Shown: positions 14,700 through 24,500 of the stretch, piece by piece
How positions within the stretch are numbered: the stretch's first letter is position 1
Layout: every line of letters starts with the position of its first letter
Assembly (NCBI GenBank): GCA_017447875.1
Contig: JAFSMP010000030.1
Location: 1-54,077, forward strand
Source of the DNA: Paludibacteraceae bacterium
GTDB lineage: Bacteria > Bacteroidota > Bacteroidia > Bacteroidales > Paludibacteraceae
DNA: 54,077 bases
Direction: 5' to 3'
The notes under the pieces: model-generated
The model's database searches: none
Told to the model about the DNA's origin: nothing
What the model saw: the letters and a program-made list of their open reading frames with translations, nothing else
Made by a program: the position numbers and the translations under genes

Positions 14700-17048
14700 T
14701 TATTTTGTACCACTCAAGATACCATTCTCTTTGTCCTCATTGTTGAGACGTTGCCAACCCTCGCGGTGCTTGGTTCCAAAGTCCAGATTGACGTTGAAAT
14801 TGAGCATCAGCACTTGGCGATAGTTCTGCATAACGGCGGTATTGGAAGTCGGGGCAAGGGAAGACAAGTCTTTTGTGACGGTTCTGGAGCCGTGCGGAGA
14901 GAATGGATTAACCATCATAATACCAAAACCGAAATGCTCCGAGTTATAATTGATACCTATATCGTGCGTCAACTCGCCGATGGTCAGCGTTTCGCCCCAC
15001 AAGTTATGCTGTGCCGTGACTACATCGGCATAGAACCGCCAACCCTTCAGCAGATAGAAAATGCCTCCACGCACACCGTAATTAACATGCTCATGGTGGT
15101 AGTTGTTGCCCAGACTGACCATGTATTTGACAAATGGCGTGACATTGAACATCAGTTTGTTATCAAGCAGTTTAACCTGCAAACTCGGCGAGACATTCAA
15201 TTTATGATAGCCGCGCTGGTTGTCATACATGCGGATGGCATAAGGCGACCCGTCTATGATTTCCTCAAAGGTTTCTTCCATAATAGGCTTGTGGTCGTAG
15301 CTATAGTTTGCCCAAAGGTTGAGATTGACATGCTTGGACTGCCACGATAGTTCCATCTCATTCGACACATACATGACAGATTTCAGGTTGGGGTTGCCTC
15401 GCCTCATTTGGTACTTGTCAATCTGTTGTGTAATATCGGACAACTGCGACAAAGAGGGTTGGTAGCCAGACACATAACCTTTGTATTTCCAGAACCAACC
15501 TTTTCCAAAATCATAACTCATGGTCAACTGCGGGCGTGCAATCCACGTGCTTTGTTTCTGTCCGGCTTGGTCAATGAGAGTGTGCATAACTCCGATACCT
15601 ACCACATACGAAAACTTATCTACTCTGTGCCGCATTTCTGCAAACGCGTAGGTCTCGGCGGTGGTCATATTGACGGTCGCGGCGGTACTGCCTAAGTACG
15701 TGTTCTTCACCCATTGTTGGTTATGCCGTGCACCTATGGTGAGCATGATATTTTCCCATTCCTTTTCATAGATGGCTTCGCCGATGAGAGACCACTTGTC
15801 TCCTCTCACACGAGATAAAACATAGACCGCTTCGCTCAAAGTAGAAAGACCGCTATCGCTCAAAGTAGAAAGAGGCAACTGCTCAAATCGGCGGTCGCTG
15901 TGCGTGTTGATGTATGTACCGACCACATCAAAATACAAGTGCTGTTTGTTCGGCAGGTTGTGCTGATAGTAGATATCCAATGACGGTGACTGACTGCTGC
16001 TGTTTTCGTGGTCGTGTATTTCAAACGAGTCCGTCGGCTGATACAGACGGCTGTCGCGGTCTGACGGTCCGAAAGGAGTATATGCCATATTATCACGCAA
16101 GCGGATGTTCAGCATGTTCATGTCGCCGTTCGTCCAATTATAGTTCAACGAGACATTTATGGGATAAGTCTTATAGCGTGTCGGTTCGCCTACTTCGTTG
16201 TTCTCTACCTTGCCAGTAGTAAAATGGTAGGTCTCATTGTTGGTGCGCGTCCAATAAATATCGTACGGCGCATAAGTAGCCACTGCCTGTATAGACGATT
16301 TACCGAAATGAACCTTACCCGCCAAATAGTAATTACCGATACCCGGCAGGGTCAATCCGTTTGTTCCTGCAAGCATAAGACTGCCTCCGGTGTCGCGGTG
16401 TTTGACAATATAATCCACCACCGCAGCTGCACCGTTGTATCGTACGCCCGGTTGGTCATGATACTCCACGCGGATAATATCTTTCGGATTGATAGCTTTT
16501 ACATCTGCCGTGCTTGCCTCTACACCGTTGATGCGTAACTGTACACTCTCGTCAGAAAGCGTTTTGACGGAGTTGTCAATCGGACTGATTACGATACGCG
16601 GAATTTGCAAGTTCTGTAGCAGGGAAACGCCATCCGAGGAAGCCTGCATCTGCTCTTTTGATGGCAGAAGGATTTGCCTGTCCACTTTCTGAATAATGGC
16701 TTGACTTTCCACTACCACCTCACCTAATTCCGTCGCGCCTTCTTGCATGAGGATGTCGCCGATGTGGGTGTTGTCGTTCACGGTAAGAGCCATACGGATG
16801 GTTTCATAACCGATATAAGAAAGTTCAAGAATATAATCGCCCTTCTCGGCATTCAGCGTGAATTTGCCGTTGTTGTCGGTGGTCGTTCCGGCTATCTGCA
16901 CCGTGTCCTGCATCAGCAAGACAGTTGCGCCGATGACGGCTGATTTGTCGTTAGCGTCTTTGATACGACCGGAGATTTTGGCATCATTCGCCGTTGCGGT
17001 CATTGTTGCACAGAGCATCGCCGCGAAAAGAAATATAGAGTGTTTCAT
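14700..17048 (-). CDS. TonB-dependent-receptor-like outer membrane barrel protein
   Basis: A 782-residue outer membrane protein. A signal peptide (MKHSIFLFAAMLCATMTATA) is followed by a carboxypeptidase-regulatory-like domain (about 24-110: SGRIKDANDKSAVIGATVLL, DNNGKFTL, LSYIGYE), a plug-like region (about 115-215, ending VEYHDQPGVRYNG) and a C-terminal beta-barrel. This is the architecture of the Bacteroidetes barrel group that resembles TonB receptors; the ligand is unknown. The barrel holds a 24-base tandem duplication (15824-15870) coding LSTLSDSG/LSTLSEAV. It is the last gene of an ECF-sigma operon and probably its effector. Confidence 0.87.
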   Translation of the reverse strand: MKHSIFLFAAMLCATMTATANDAKISGRIKDANDKSAVIGATVLLMQDTVQIAGTTTDNNGKFTLNAEKGDYILELSYIGYETIRMALTVNDNTHIGDILMQEGATELGEVVVESQAIIQKVDRQILLPSKEQMQASSDGVSLLQNLQIPRIVISPIDNSVKTLSDESVQLRINGVEASTADVKAINPKDIIRVEYHDQPGVRYNGAAAVVDYIVKHRDTGGSLMLAGTNGLTLPGIGNYYLAGKVHFGKSSIQAVATYAPYDIYWTRTNNETYHFTTGKVENNEVGEPTRYKTYPINVSLNYNWTNGDMNMLNIRLRDNMAYTPFGPSDRDSRLYQPTDSFEIHDHENSSSQSPSLDIYYQHNLPNKQHLYFDVVGTYINTHSDRRFEQLPLSTLSDSGLSTLSEAVYVLSRVRGDKWSLIGEAIYEKEWENIMLTIGARHNQQWVKNTYLGSTAATVNMTTAETYAFAEMRHRVDKFSYVVGIGVMHTLIDQAGQKQSTWIARPQLTMSYDFGKGWFWKYKGYVSGYQPSLSQLSDITQQIDKYQMRRGNPNLKSVMYVSNEMELSWQSKHVNLNLWANYSYDHKPIMEETFEEIIDGSPYAIRMYDNQRGYHKLNVSPSLQVKLLDNKLMFNVTPFVKYMVSLGNNYHHEHVNYGVRGGIFYLLKGWRFYADVVTAQHNLWGETLTIGELTHDIGINYNSEHFGFGIMMVNPFSPHGSRTVTKDLSSLAPTSNTAVMQNYRQVLMLNFNVNLDFGTKHREGWQRLNNEDKENGILSGTK
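15824..15870 (-). repeat. In-frame tandem duplication inside the barrel gene
   Basis: Unit AGACCGCTTCGCTCAAAGTA plus GAA (15824-15846) is repeated with one inserted base as 15847-15870. The core AGACCGCTTCGCT is the same word that is tandemly repeated inside yggS at 37446-37502, more than 21 kb away. Confidence 0.8.
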
Positions 17049-17185
17049 TGTTTGTCTGATTTTGTTGGGTAAAGGGCATAGAGCAACCGTTCCACATACT
17101 ATGGTATGAAGAAATTTATGCGAAAAAACTTTGATAGCCGCAGAACGGTCGCTACAAAGCCTTCTTTATAGAAAAGAGTGATAAC

Positions 17186-17638
17186 CTATTGCATCAGCTT
17201 GGCGACTTCTTCTTTTGTGAAATTGCCGACGATGACAATCATCGAACTATCCAGTTTTCCGACAGAGCCGATGATCAGTTCGTGCGGCTTGCGCTTATTG
17301 GAAAAGATGAACACATTATCCCCTTCCTCGGAATGACTAGTCATAAGGATTTCATATTCATCGCTATTAGAAAGCGTACTGATGTCTTTGTCTATCTGTT
17401 TCTTGCCCTGTTTGTTGTCCGCGCTGATGATAAGGAGTTTATCTATATTACTCAACTTCCCTAAGGAATCATCTCCTGTCGCTGTTTTTATGAAAGATGA
17501 GCCAAGATTGAACATGGCTTTGTTGATGCAGACAAAACTGATGCTATCCATCGAAGCATACTTGGTAAATATCTTGTTCTGTGCTTGCGTAGACATTGCA
17601 CATGCAAGGATACAGATTGCAATAATAATCTTTTTCAT
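17186..17638 (-). CDS. DUF4252 domain protein, exported
   Basis: A 150-residue protein with a clear signal peptide (MKKIIIAICILACAMSTQAQ) and the DUF4252 pattern: early SISFVCINKAMFNL, then a KLSNIDKLLIIS strand, a region naming an unstructured EILMTSHSEEGDN loop, and a late GKLDSSMIVIVGNFTKEE. The family occurs beside ECF sigma factors in Bacteroidetes; its activity is unknown. Here it lies between the anti-sigma gene (12 bases upstream) and the barrel protein (137 bases downstream). It may act in the periplasm as part of the signalling chain or as a target of the sigma factor. Confidence 0.88.
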   Translation of the reverse strand: MKKIIIAICILACAMSTQAQNKIFTKYASMDSISFVCINKAMFNLGSSFIKTATGDDSLGKLSNIDKLLIISADNKQGKKQIDKDISTLSNSDEYEILMTSHSEEGDNVFIFSNKRKPHELIIGSVGKLDSSMIVIVGNFTKEEVAKLMQ

Positions 17639-17650
17639 AACTATATGTTT

Positions 17651-18235
17651 TTAGAATGTTATATGTTTATTGATTATTTCTTTTGTGTCTTCTACCTGCT
17701 CAAAAGCATTGCGAGTAGGGGCTAAGCATTGCTGCGATGCCTTGGTAATCATCGCATTGGCTTTGTGCAGTTCTGCTGCAGCTTCTTCCGGTGTGCTACA
17801 CGTGTCGCGGAATGGGTCGTTTTGCTTCTGGTGTGAGATAACACCGCCGCCTATTGTGAGAAGAATAGCCACCGTTGCTGCCACGCGATACCACATCTTC
17901 GGAGGTGTTTTCAAACGGAAGATCACACCTTTGTGCTGTTTGTCTTCAGGGATAAGTGGTTGTATCTTCGTTTGCCCGAGGTTGTTCTTATCTCGTTCCA
18001 CTCGAACGATGTTTTCCACAAAAGCGGTGATTTCCTCGGCTATGTCCTGCGGCATCTCCTGTTCGGATGTCTGCGCAAGCAATAGGAAGAGTTGCTTGTC
18101 TTGCTGCAAATCTTCCGGCACATCTTCACGACGGAAATACGCAGCCAACAGCCGTTCTTCTTCCGGTGTCGTTTGTCCCTCATAGAAACGAGAAAGAAGC
18201 GATTTGATTTGTTCTATGGTCATGTTGTATGTCAT
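17651..18235 (-). CDS. Probable anti-sigma factor, single membrane span
   Basis: A 194-residue protein with a cytoplasmic N-terminal part (about 1-120, starting with a short helix LLSRFYEGQTTPEEERLLAAY typical of Bacteroidetes sigma regulators), one hydrophobic span (VAATVAILLTIGGGVI, about 123-138) and a short periplasmic C-terminal part. Its ATG overlaps the sigma stop codon by four bases (ATGA), the usual coupling of an ECF sigma with its inhibitor. It lacks a FecR-like periplasmic domain, so it is not of the FecR class. The role is inferred from layout. Confidence 0.75.
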   Translation of the reverse strand: MTYNMTIEQIKSLLSRFYEGQTTPEEERLLAAYFRREDVPEDLQQDKQLFLLLAQTSEQEMPQDIAEEITAFVENIVRVERDKNNLGQTKIQPLIPEDKQHKGVIFRLKTPPKMWYRVAATVAILLTIGGGVISHQKQNDPFRDTCSTPEEAAAELHKANAMITKASQQCLAPTRNAFEQVEDTKEIINKHITF

Positions 18236-18717
18236 AACTTTGCAGTCAGTTCTTTTAATGTTTTTCTTGCTCTCGATAGCAAGGTATAAATGTTTTCGCG
18301 ACTGAAATGGGTCAGTTCTTGTATCTGTTCGATCTCCAGTCCGTCAATGGTGCGTAACCGTAAAATAATTTGTTGGTCGCTTGGCAGTTTGTCAATCAGT
18401 TGTATTACTGCGTTGAGGTCACTTGCCGCTTCAATCTGATTTTCGGTGTTGTGGTCTAAAAGCGTCTCAAGGGTTTCGTCATCTGCTTGTGCACTTCTGG
18501 ACTTGAGACGGTCGAGGCAGTTGTTCCGCACCATCGTTAACACAAACGGAAGTGGTGGTTTGTCGGGTTCTATCGTGTCCCGTTTGATCCATAACTCGGA
18601 GTACACATCTTGCACGCAGTCTCGCGCCTCGTCACGGTTACGGAGCAAGTTGTATGCAAGCGCATACATCTTTCCGCTGAACGGTAAATATATTTGCGTA
18701 AACTGCTCGTGCGTCAT
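18232..18717 (-). CDS. ECF RNA polymerase sigma factor
   Basis: A 161-residue group 4 sigma factor. Region 2 (about 8-70) includes LAYNLLRNRDEARDCVQDVY, then LPFVLTMVRNNCLDRLK; region 4 (about 105-158) includes LPSDQQIILRLRTIDGLEIE and the recognition helix FSRENIYTLLSRARKTL. It would direct polymerase to a small regulon, most likely including its own operon. First gene of the operon; the promoter at 18894-18924 is of the housekeeping type, and I did not find a distinct ECF-type promoter. Confidence 0.93.
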   Translation of the reverse strand: MTHEQFTQIYLPFSGKMYALAYNLLRNRDEARDCVQDVYSELWIKRDTIEPDKPPLPFVLTMVRNNCLDRLKSRSAQADDETLETLLDHNTENQIEAASDLNAVIQLIDKLPSDQQIILRLRTIDGLEIEQIQELTHFSRENIYTLLSRARKTLKELTAKL

Positions 18718-18893
18718 GGGAATTTAGAACTGCTTTCGTGCGTTTGTACGTTTTTTTATTTTAGTTTTGTTATTGTATTATTTTGCCCTCAAATCATGTG
18801 CCATTTGCCACTATTTGTAAAGGCTTTCTATATGTAATACGATTTTCCCGCCCAAATCTTACAACCGCACTTCATTTTTTCCGAAAAACTGCA

Positions 18894-18924
18894 CAAAGGT
18901 ACAATATTTTTTCGAGATATGCAA
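18894..18924 (-). promoter_or_regulatory. Promoter of the ECF sigma operon
   Basis: Leftward TTGC (18921-18924) in TTTGCATATCTC, 19 bases, TACCTTTG (18894-18901). It leaves a leader of about 170 bases before the sigma gene. The rest of 18718-19267 shows only a decayed promoter-like pair (TTGC 19017-19020, TAACTTGG 19040-19047) and the doubtful frame at 19090-19278. Confidence 0.8.
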
Positions 18925-19089
18925 ATAATTTTGTGATTTATATGCGCGTGCGTGTGTTTGATATATGGTGTGCCTGATATATCATGTGTAGTCTTGTCTT
19001 ATAAATCGGAATATTTTTGCCTATGTCAAAAAACTATCGTAACTTGGTATCGTTTTTTATTTTCTTTCCCCATAAGGTGTTCTCCGCCG

Positions 19090-19278
19090 CTACGCTCTGT
19101 CGATTATTACGCTCTGCTCGAAGTCTGTCCCTTTCCCATATACCTCTAAGTCGTTTAAATTAAAGCCGCCAAACAAGCGGTTGAGAACGACGTCCATGTC
19201 TTGGGTGTCCTCTGCAAAAGTCGTTATGCAACTCTTGATGCAGGAGTAATTCTGATCTAATTTATAGAAAAATGACAT
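19090..19278 (-). CDS. Doubtful 62-residue frame
   Basis: An open frame (MSFFYKLDQNYSCIK, later LFGGFNLNDLEVYGKG) with reasonable composition but no recognised family and no promoter reading toward it. Its start codon lies within the inverted repeat of the 19268-19301 hairpin. It may be a remnant of a larger gene or chance. Confidence 0.2.
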   Translation of the reverse strand: MSFFYKLDQNYSCIKSCITTFAEDTQDMDVVLNRLFGGFNLNDLEVYGKGTDFEQSVIIDRA

Positions 19279-19315
19279 GCGTACTTGCGTATGTCATTTT
19301 TTTTGTGTAATTTTG
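19268..19315 (+). promoter_or_regulatory. Hairpin-overlapped promoter of the reductase gene
   Basis: Arms AAAAATGACAT (19268-19278) and ATGTCATTTTT (19291-19301) form a perfect 11-base inverted repeat. The -33 element TTGC (19285-19288) lies in the loop; TAATTTTG (19308-19315) follows after 19 bases. Nearly the same module, to the base in the right arm and -7 region, recurs at 51769-51817. Confidence 0.8.
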
Positions 19316-19334
19316 CAGGCAAAATCGTGCAAAT

Positions 19335-19949
19335 ATGAAAGTTCTATTGATTAATGGTTCGCCGCGGAAGAGCGGGAACACGTATCTGGCGCTGAAGGAA
19401 GCGGCGCAGGAGTTGGAGAAAAACGGCATCGAGACCGAGATCGTAGGTGTCGGAACGAAGCCGGTTAGAGGCTGTATTGCTTGCTCGACGTGTAAGACGA
19501 AGGGCAACAACCGCTGCGTGTTTGACGACGATATCTGCAATGAGGTAAGCGCTAAGATGGCAGCAAGCGACGGACTTATCGTGGGTTCGCCGGTGTATTA
19601 CGGGCAACCGAACGGAACGGTGATCGCGTTGGTGCAGCGAATGCTGTATTCGAATGGTGCAGCCTTCAACGGTAAGCCGGCAGCCGGTGTGGCAGTTTGT
19701 CGTCGAGGCGGTGCAACAGCAGCGCTGCAGACGCTCAATATGCCGTTTCAGTTGCTCAATATGCCGATTGTGACCTCGCAGTACTGGAATATCGTCTATG
19801 GTCGGTTGGAAGGCGAAGCGGCGCTGGATGCCGAAGGCCTGCAGACCATGCGATCGTTAGCGAAAAACATGGCGTATCTGCTCAAAGCCACAGAGGGTAG
19901 GGAGAAACCCACCTACGAACCTCGCCAGGCTATGCATTTTATACGATAA
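19335..19949 (+). CDS. NADPH-dependent FMN reductase-like flavoprotein
   Basis: A 204-residue flavodoxin-fold oxidoreductase. The phosphate loop is INGSPRKSGNT (residues 6-16), and VRGCIACSTCKTKG (about 48-61) carries closely spaced cysteines as in iron-sulfur flavoproteins and their relatives. The GSPVYYGQPNG loop (about 85-95) contacts the isoalloxazine ring. Members reduce quinones, metals or other acceptors; the true substrate is not known. It is the first gene after the hairpin-overlapped promoter and is followed 19 bases later by a yqeY gene on the same strand. Confidence 0.9.
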   Translation: MKVLLINGSPRKSGNTYLALKEAAQELEKNGIETEIVGVGTKPVRGCIACSTCKTKGNNRCVFDDDICNEVSAKMAASDGLIVGSPVYYGQPNGTVIALVQRMLYSNGAAFNGKPAAGVAVCRRGGATAALQTLNMPFQLLNMPIVTSQYWNIVYGRLEGEAALDAEGLQTMRSLAKNMAYLLKATEGREKPTYEPRQAMHFIR

Positions 19950-19968
19950 ATATAACAAAAACAAGCAT

Positions 19969-20415
19969 ATGAAAAATGAATTGAATGCCTTGATCATGGA
20001 GGCAATGAAAAACCATGACACGGTGCGCACGGAGAGTCTGCGCGCGATTAAGAGTGCGTTTTTGAACTGGTCAACCAGCAAGGAGAACGCCGGTAAAGAA
20101 CTGACCGAAGCGGACGAGATCCAGATCATCAAGAAGATGGTCAAGCAACGTCAGGAGTCGGTGGAGCAGTATATCGCTGCCGGTCGTCAGGACTTAGTGG
20201 ATGCGGAGCAGGCACAGATCAACGTGCTGGGGACCTTCTTGCCGCAGGCCGCGAGTGAAGAGGATATCGTACGTGCATTCAATCAGGCCAAAGAGGCCAA
20301 CGGTTGGACAGCAGAGAAGAAGAGCATGGGTTTGTTCGTCAAAGCCATCAAAGCCGCGCTACCGAATGCCGACGGCAAGATGGTTGCACAAGTTGTGCAG
20401 AATCAGTTGGCGTAA
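19969..20415 (+). CDS. GatB/YqeY domain protein
   Basis: A 148-residue stand-alone YqeY protein, related to the C-terminal tRNA-binding domain of GatB. It shows the family pattern: the opening NELNALIMEAMKNHD helix, RTESLRAIKSAFLNW, the EIQIIKKMVKQRQES helix and a final AALPNADGKMVAQVVQNQL. Role probably linked to tRNA or aminoacylation, but not established. It shares the reductase transcript; a new promoter for the efflux operon follows it. Confidence 0.93.
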   Translation: MKNELNALIMEAMKNHDTVRTESLRAIKSAFLNWSTSKENAGKELTEADEIQIIKKMVKQRQESVEQYIAAGRQDLVDAEQAQINVLGTFLPQAASEEDIVRAFNQAKEANGWTAEKKSMGLFVKAIKAALPNADGKMVAQVVQNQLA

Positions 20416-20429
20416 AAACATCCAAAAAT

Positions 20430-20460
20430 TTGCATATGTCAGAAAAAAGCAGTACCTTTG
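20430..20460 (+). promoter_or_regulatory. Promoter of the RND efflux operon
   Basis: TTGC (20430-20433) in TTTGCATATGTC, 19 bases, TACCTTTG (20453-20460). The start codon of the adaptor gene lies 27 bases downstream, giving a very short leader. Confidence 0.88.
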
Positions 20461-20487
20461 CCGCAAATTTCAAATTATTCAGTAAAA

Positions 20488-21513
20488 ATGAACTTGCATA
20501 AGCAACTCATCTTGGCCTTGGCGGCAGTAGTAATGCTGTGCGGATGTGGCAAGAAAAGTAAGTACACGCACCTCAAAGACAAACCGATCCCGGTGGAGAT
20601 AGAGGTAGTAGGGGAGAGTAGTCAGTTAGTGTCGAACACCTATGTGGGTGAGATTCGTCCGCAGGTCGATATCTCGTTGGTCTTTCCGTTAGGCGGTCAG
20701 CTCACCGGTGTGTTCGTCAAGAGCGGTGACCGTGTGAAAGCAGGTCAACTCATCGCCACGGTGGACAGCACGCAGGCGAAATCGATGTTAGAGAGTGCGG
20801 AGGCGATCTATCGTCAGGCGGATGATGCCTGGCATCGTCTGCAACCGCTGCATAAAGAAGGCGGTATCAGTGACCTCAAATGGGTGGATATGGAGACGAG
20901 TCTGGAGAAAGCCCGCTCGATGGCTATCTCGTCGCGTAAGCGCTACGAGGACTGCACGATGCGTGCGCCGCAGAGCGGTATCGTCAATATGTCCAATGTG
21001 GATGTAGGACAGTATATCAGTTTCGGTCAACCGATCGGTTCGCTGATGGACCTGAGTGCCTACTGCGTGGAGTTCACGGTGCCGGAGAACGAGGTGGGAC
21101 AACTGACTATCGGTCAACCGGTGATTGTCAGTATGCCGGCCTTAGGCAAGCAGTACGAAGCCCGTCTAAGTGAGAAATCGATCTCGGCTACGCACTTGGC
21201 CCATACGTATCTTGTGAAGGCGAATATCACCTCTCCGGAGGCGATGAAGGACCTGCTGCCTGGTATGGTCTGCCGTGCGTTGATCTCCGACCGGGAACAG
21301 AGAGGATTCATCCTCTCCGCCGGTTGTGTCCAGACGCAGCAGAGCGGTCATAGCGTGTGGGTGATTCGCAACGGTCGTGCCGAGCGACGGATGATCACCA
21401 TCTGTGACTTCGTCGAGAACGGCGTGCTGGTGAGCGAAGGTATCGCACTCGGCGACACGGTTATCAGTAAAGGCTATCAGAAAATGTTCAACGGCGCCAT
21501 CGTCGAATTTTAA
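20488..21513 (+). CDS. RND efflux periplasmic adaptor, lipoprotein
   Basis: Membrane fusion protein that links the inner-membrane RND pump to the outer-membrane channel. The start at 20488 gives a lipoprotein signal with lipobox LCGC (Cys20). Then come the first beta-barrel and lipoyl halves (about 50-90: GGQLTGVFVKSGDRVKAGQL), a short alpha-hairpin (about 90-150), the second lipoyl half (TMRAPQSGIVNMSNVDVG) and barrel and proximal domains to 342. A TTG upstream at 20458 would remove the lipobox from its place and is rejected. Three bases separate it from the pump gene. Confidence 0.93.
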   Translation: MNLHKQLILALAAVVMLCGCGKKSKYTHLKDKPIPVEIEVVGESSQLVSNTYVGEIRPQVDISLVFPLGGQLTGVFVKSGDRVKAGQLIATVDSTQAKSMLESAEAIYRQADDAWHRLQPLHKEGGISDLKWVDMETSLEKARSMAISSRKRYEDCTMRAPQSGIVNMSNVDVGQYISFGQPIGSLMDLSAYCVEFTVPENEVGQLTIGQPVIVSMPALGKQYEARLSEKSISATHLAHTYLVKANITSPEAMKDLLPGMVCRALISDREQRGFILSAGCVQTQQSGHSVWVIRNGRAERRMITICDFVENGVLVSEGIALGDTVISKGYQKMFNGAIVEF

Positions 21514-21515
21514 CC

Positions 21516-24500
21516 ATGAGTACTCGCAATCATATAGAAGCCGCGATGCGTCATAACCGTATTATCTATGCGATTGTGTTCGTGCTGGTGGCATTTGGTA
21601 TCTTTGCGCTCGACCGGATGAACAAGGATGAGTTTCCGCAAGTGACTATCCGTCAGGGACTTATCGTGGCTGTCTATCCGGGTGCTACGGCGCAAGAGGT
21701 GGAGGAACAGGTGGCCAAACCGATTGAGCAATACCTGTTTACGTTCCAGGAGATCGACAAACGCAAGACCTACAGTCTGAGCAAGGACGGTATGTGTTAT
21801 GTCTTTGCCGCATTGTCGCAGAAAGTGATGAACAGCAACGAGGCATGGTCGAAGATTCGCGGCGGTATCAGTCTGCTAAGACAGGTGCAACTGCCGTCGG
21901 GTCTGCTGGCTGTCGTCGTGATCGATGACTTCGGTAACACGAGCAGTATCCTCCTGGCGCTGGAGAGCAACGAGCGTTCGCCGCGTGAACTGGAGGACTA
22001 TGCCAATATCACCGCTGACCGTCTGCGTGAGATCAATGAGATGGGGAGTATCAAACTGCTCGGACAGCAACACGAAGAGATAGCCGTGACCTTGGATGTG
22101 GAGCGGATCTCCAAATACTCGATTGACCAGAATATCATCCTGGCGCGTCTGGCGGCACAGGGTTTCCGCACGATGACCGGCGAGATAGCCAACGATACGG
22201 GGGCGGCCCTGGTGCATGTGGATATGCCGTACCGCACGGAGTATGAGTTGGGTCAGCAGATCATCTTCTCCGATCCGGTCACGATGCAGACGATACGTCT
22301 GCGCGACATCGCCCATATCGAACGGCGGTACCAGGAGGTGACCAAATATATCCGGCGGTACGACGAGAAAGGCGACGGCAACTGTCTGCTGCTCAATATC
22401 GAGATGCAACCGGGTAATAACATCGTCGCCTTCGGAGAGAAAGTGGATGAGAAACTGGAGCAGGTGCTGGCCGGTCTCCCGCCCGACGTACGCATGCATA
22501 AGATCACCGACCAACCGCGCGTCGTGAACGCGAGCGTGCGCTCGTTTCTTAAAGACCTGGTGGTATCCGTGCTGATCGTGATCGCGGTGATGCTGGTGCT
22601 TTTCCCGATGCGTACGGCGCTCGTCAGCTCGACCGGTCTGCCGGTTTGTATCGCGATCACCTTGGGTATCATGTACCTGGCAGGCATCGAACTGAATACC
22701 GTTACCTTAGCCGCGTTGATTGTGGTGCTGGGTATGGTGGTCGATGACTCGGTGATTGTGATCGACGGGTATAGCGAATTGCTGTCGCAGGGTCACTCGC
22801 GGTGGTATTCGGCAGCCGTCTCAACGCGGGATCTGTTTGTGCCGATGGTGCTGGCGACGACCTCTATCTCGGGTATGTTCTTCCCGATGTTAGGCTTGAT
22901 GACCGGTAGTCTGGCGGACTTTATCAAGCTCTTCCCTTGGGCAATCTTCATTGCCCTAACCTGCTCGATCCTCTATGCCGTTTGGATCATACCGTTCATG
23001 GCGAGTCGTTTCATCCGTCGCAAACCGGCGGATGCCCAACCGACCTTCATCGAACGTACGCAGGATAAGTTCTTCGGTGCTTTGCAGGCCGGTTATCAGA
23101 AACTGCTCGACCTCTGTTTCCGCCATCCGTGGTGGACGATAGGGCTGAGTCTGGGTTCGGTCGTACTGGGTGCGTATATCTTCACCCTGCTGGATATCCA
23201 ACTGATGCCGAAAGCCGACCGCGACAGTTTTGCGGTGGAGATCCACTTGACCGAAGGATCGTCTATCGACCAGACACAAGCGATCGTGGACAGTCTGGGT
23301 TCGGTGCTTAATGCTGACGAACGGGTAGCGAGTGTGACGGCTTTTGTGGGTATGTCCAGTCCGCGTTTCCATGCTACCTATGCGCCGCAGATACCGGGTG
23401 AGAACTACGCGCAGTTCATCGTCAATACCGTCTCGCCGGAAGCGACAGTAGCCCTTATCGCGCAATATCAACCGCAGTACGAGAATGCGTTCCCGAATGC
23501 CTACTGCCGATTCAAACAACTGGATTATCAGGCTGTGGCGAACCCCATCGAGATCCATGTGCAGGGCTCGGATATCGGCGAACTGGAGGTGGTGGCAGAC
23601 ACGCTCAAAGCGTTCCTGGCGCAGTTCCCTGCCTTGACCTGGATTCATTCGAACTACGACGAGACCGTGCAGACCATCCGTCTGCGACTCAAGGACGACG
23701 AGGCGAGCCGTTTGGGCGTCACGCAGTCCACGCTCTCGATCTACCTCAACGGGGCGTTGCACGGACGAGGGATGACCTCGCTCTGGGAAGACGGATACAA
23801 GACGCCGGTCGTGCTCTATACCTCCGGAACGGACTCGCTCTGCTATGAAGATATCGGTAACCTGATGATCCCGACGCTGGTGCCGGGTCTGTGGGTTCCG
23901 CTGCGTCAAGTGGCGGATATCGAACCGGACTTCCACCATTCGGAGATCAAGCGCCGCAACAGTATCCGTACGATCACGGTAGCCGCCGACACGCGTGGCA
24001 AGACCGCGGCGTTGACCGCTATGCGACCCATCGTCAAGTACGTGCGCAAACTGGAGAAGACCCTGCCGGACGACGTGCAGATCACTTACGGCGGTGCGCT
24101 GGAGCAGTCGCTGATGATGCTGCCGGGACTGATAGCGTCCGTAGGAGCGGCCTTACTCGTGCTGCTCGTGCTGCTCGTCTATCACTTCAAGAAACTGAAC
24201 ATCTCCTTCCTCGCGCTCAGCTCCAGTCTGCTGTGCCTCTTCGGTTCGGCCTTCGGTATGTGGATCTTCCATATGGATATATCCGTGACGGCTATCCTGG
24301 GTGTGATCTCGCTCATCGGTATCATCGTGCGCAATGCGATTATCATGTATGAGTACTCCGACCATCTGGTAGAGCACGAGCATCTGACCGCCAAAGAGGC
24401 GGCGTACCTCGCCGGACAGCGTCGTATGCGACCAATCTTCCTCACGACGGCTACCACAGCGCTGGGTGTTGTACCGATGATCCTTGCTGCTACCGACCTA

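Noticed and set aside
19268-19301. Attachment site or insertion-sequence end at the perfect inverted repeat
   Set aside because: The repeat coincides with a promoter and a T run, and no transposase or target duplication is nearby.
21876-23939. Long minus-strand frames antisense to the RND pump
   Set aside because: They are shadows produced by the high-GC codon usage of the pump gene and show no family features.
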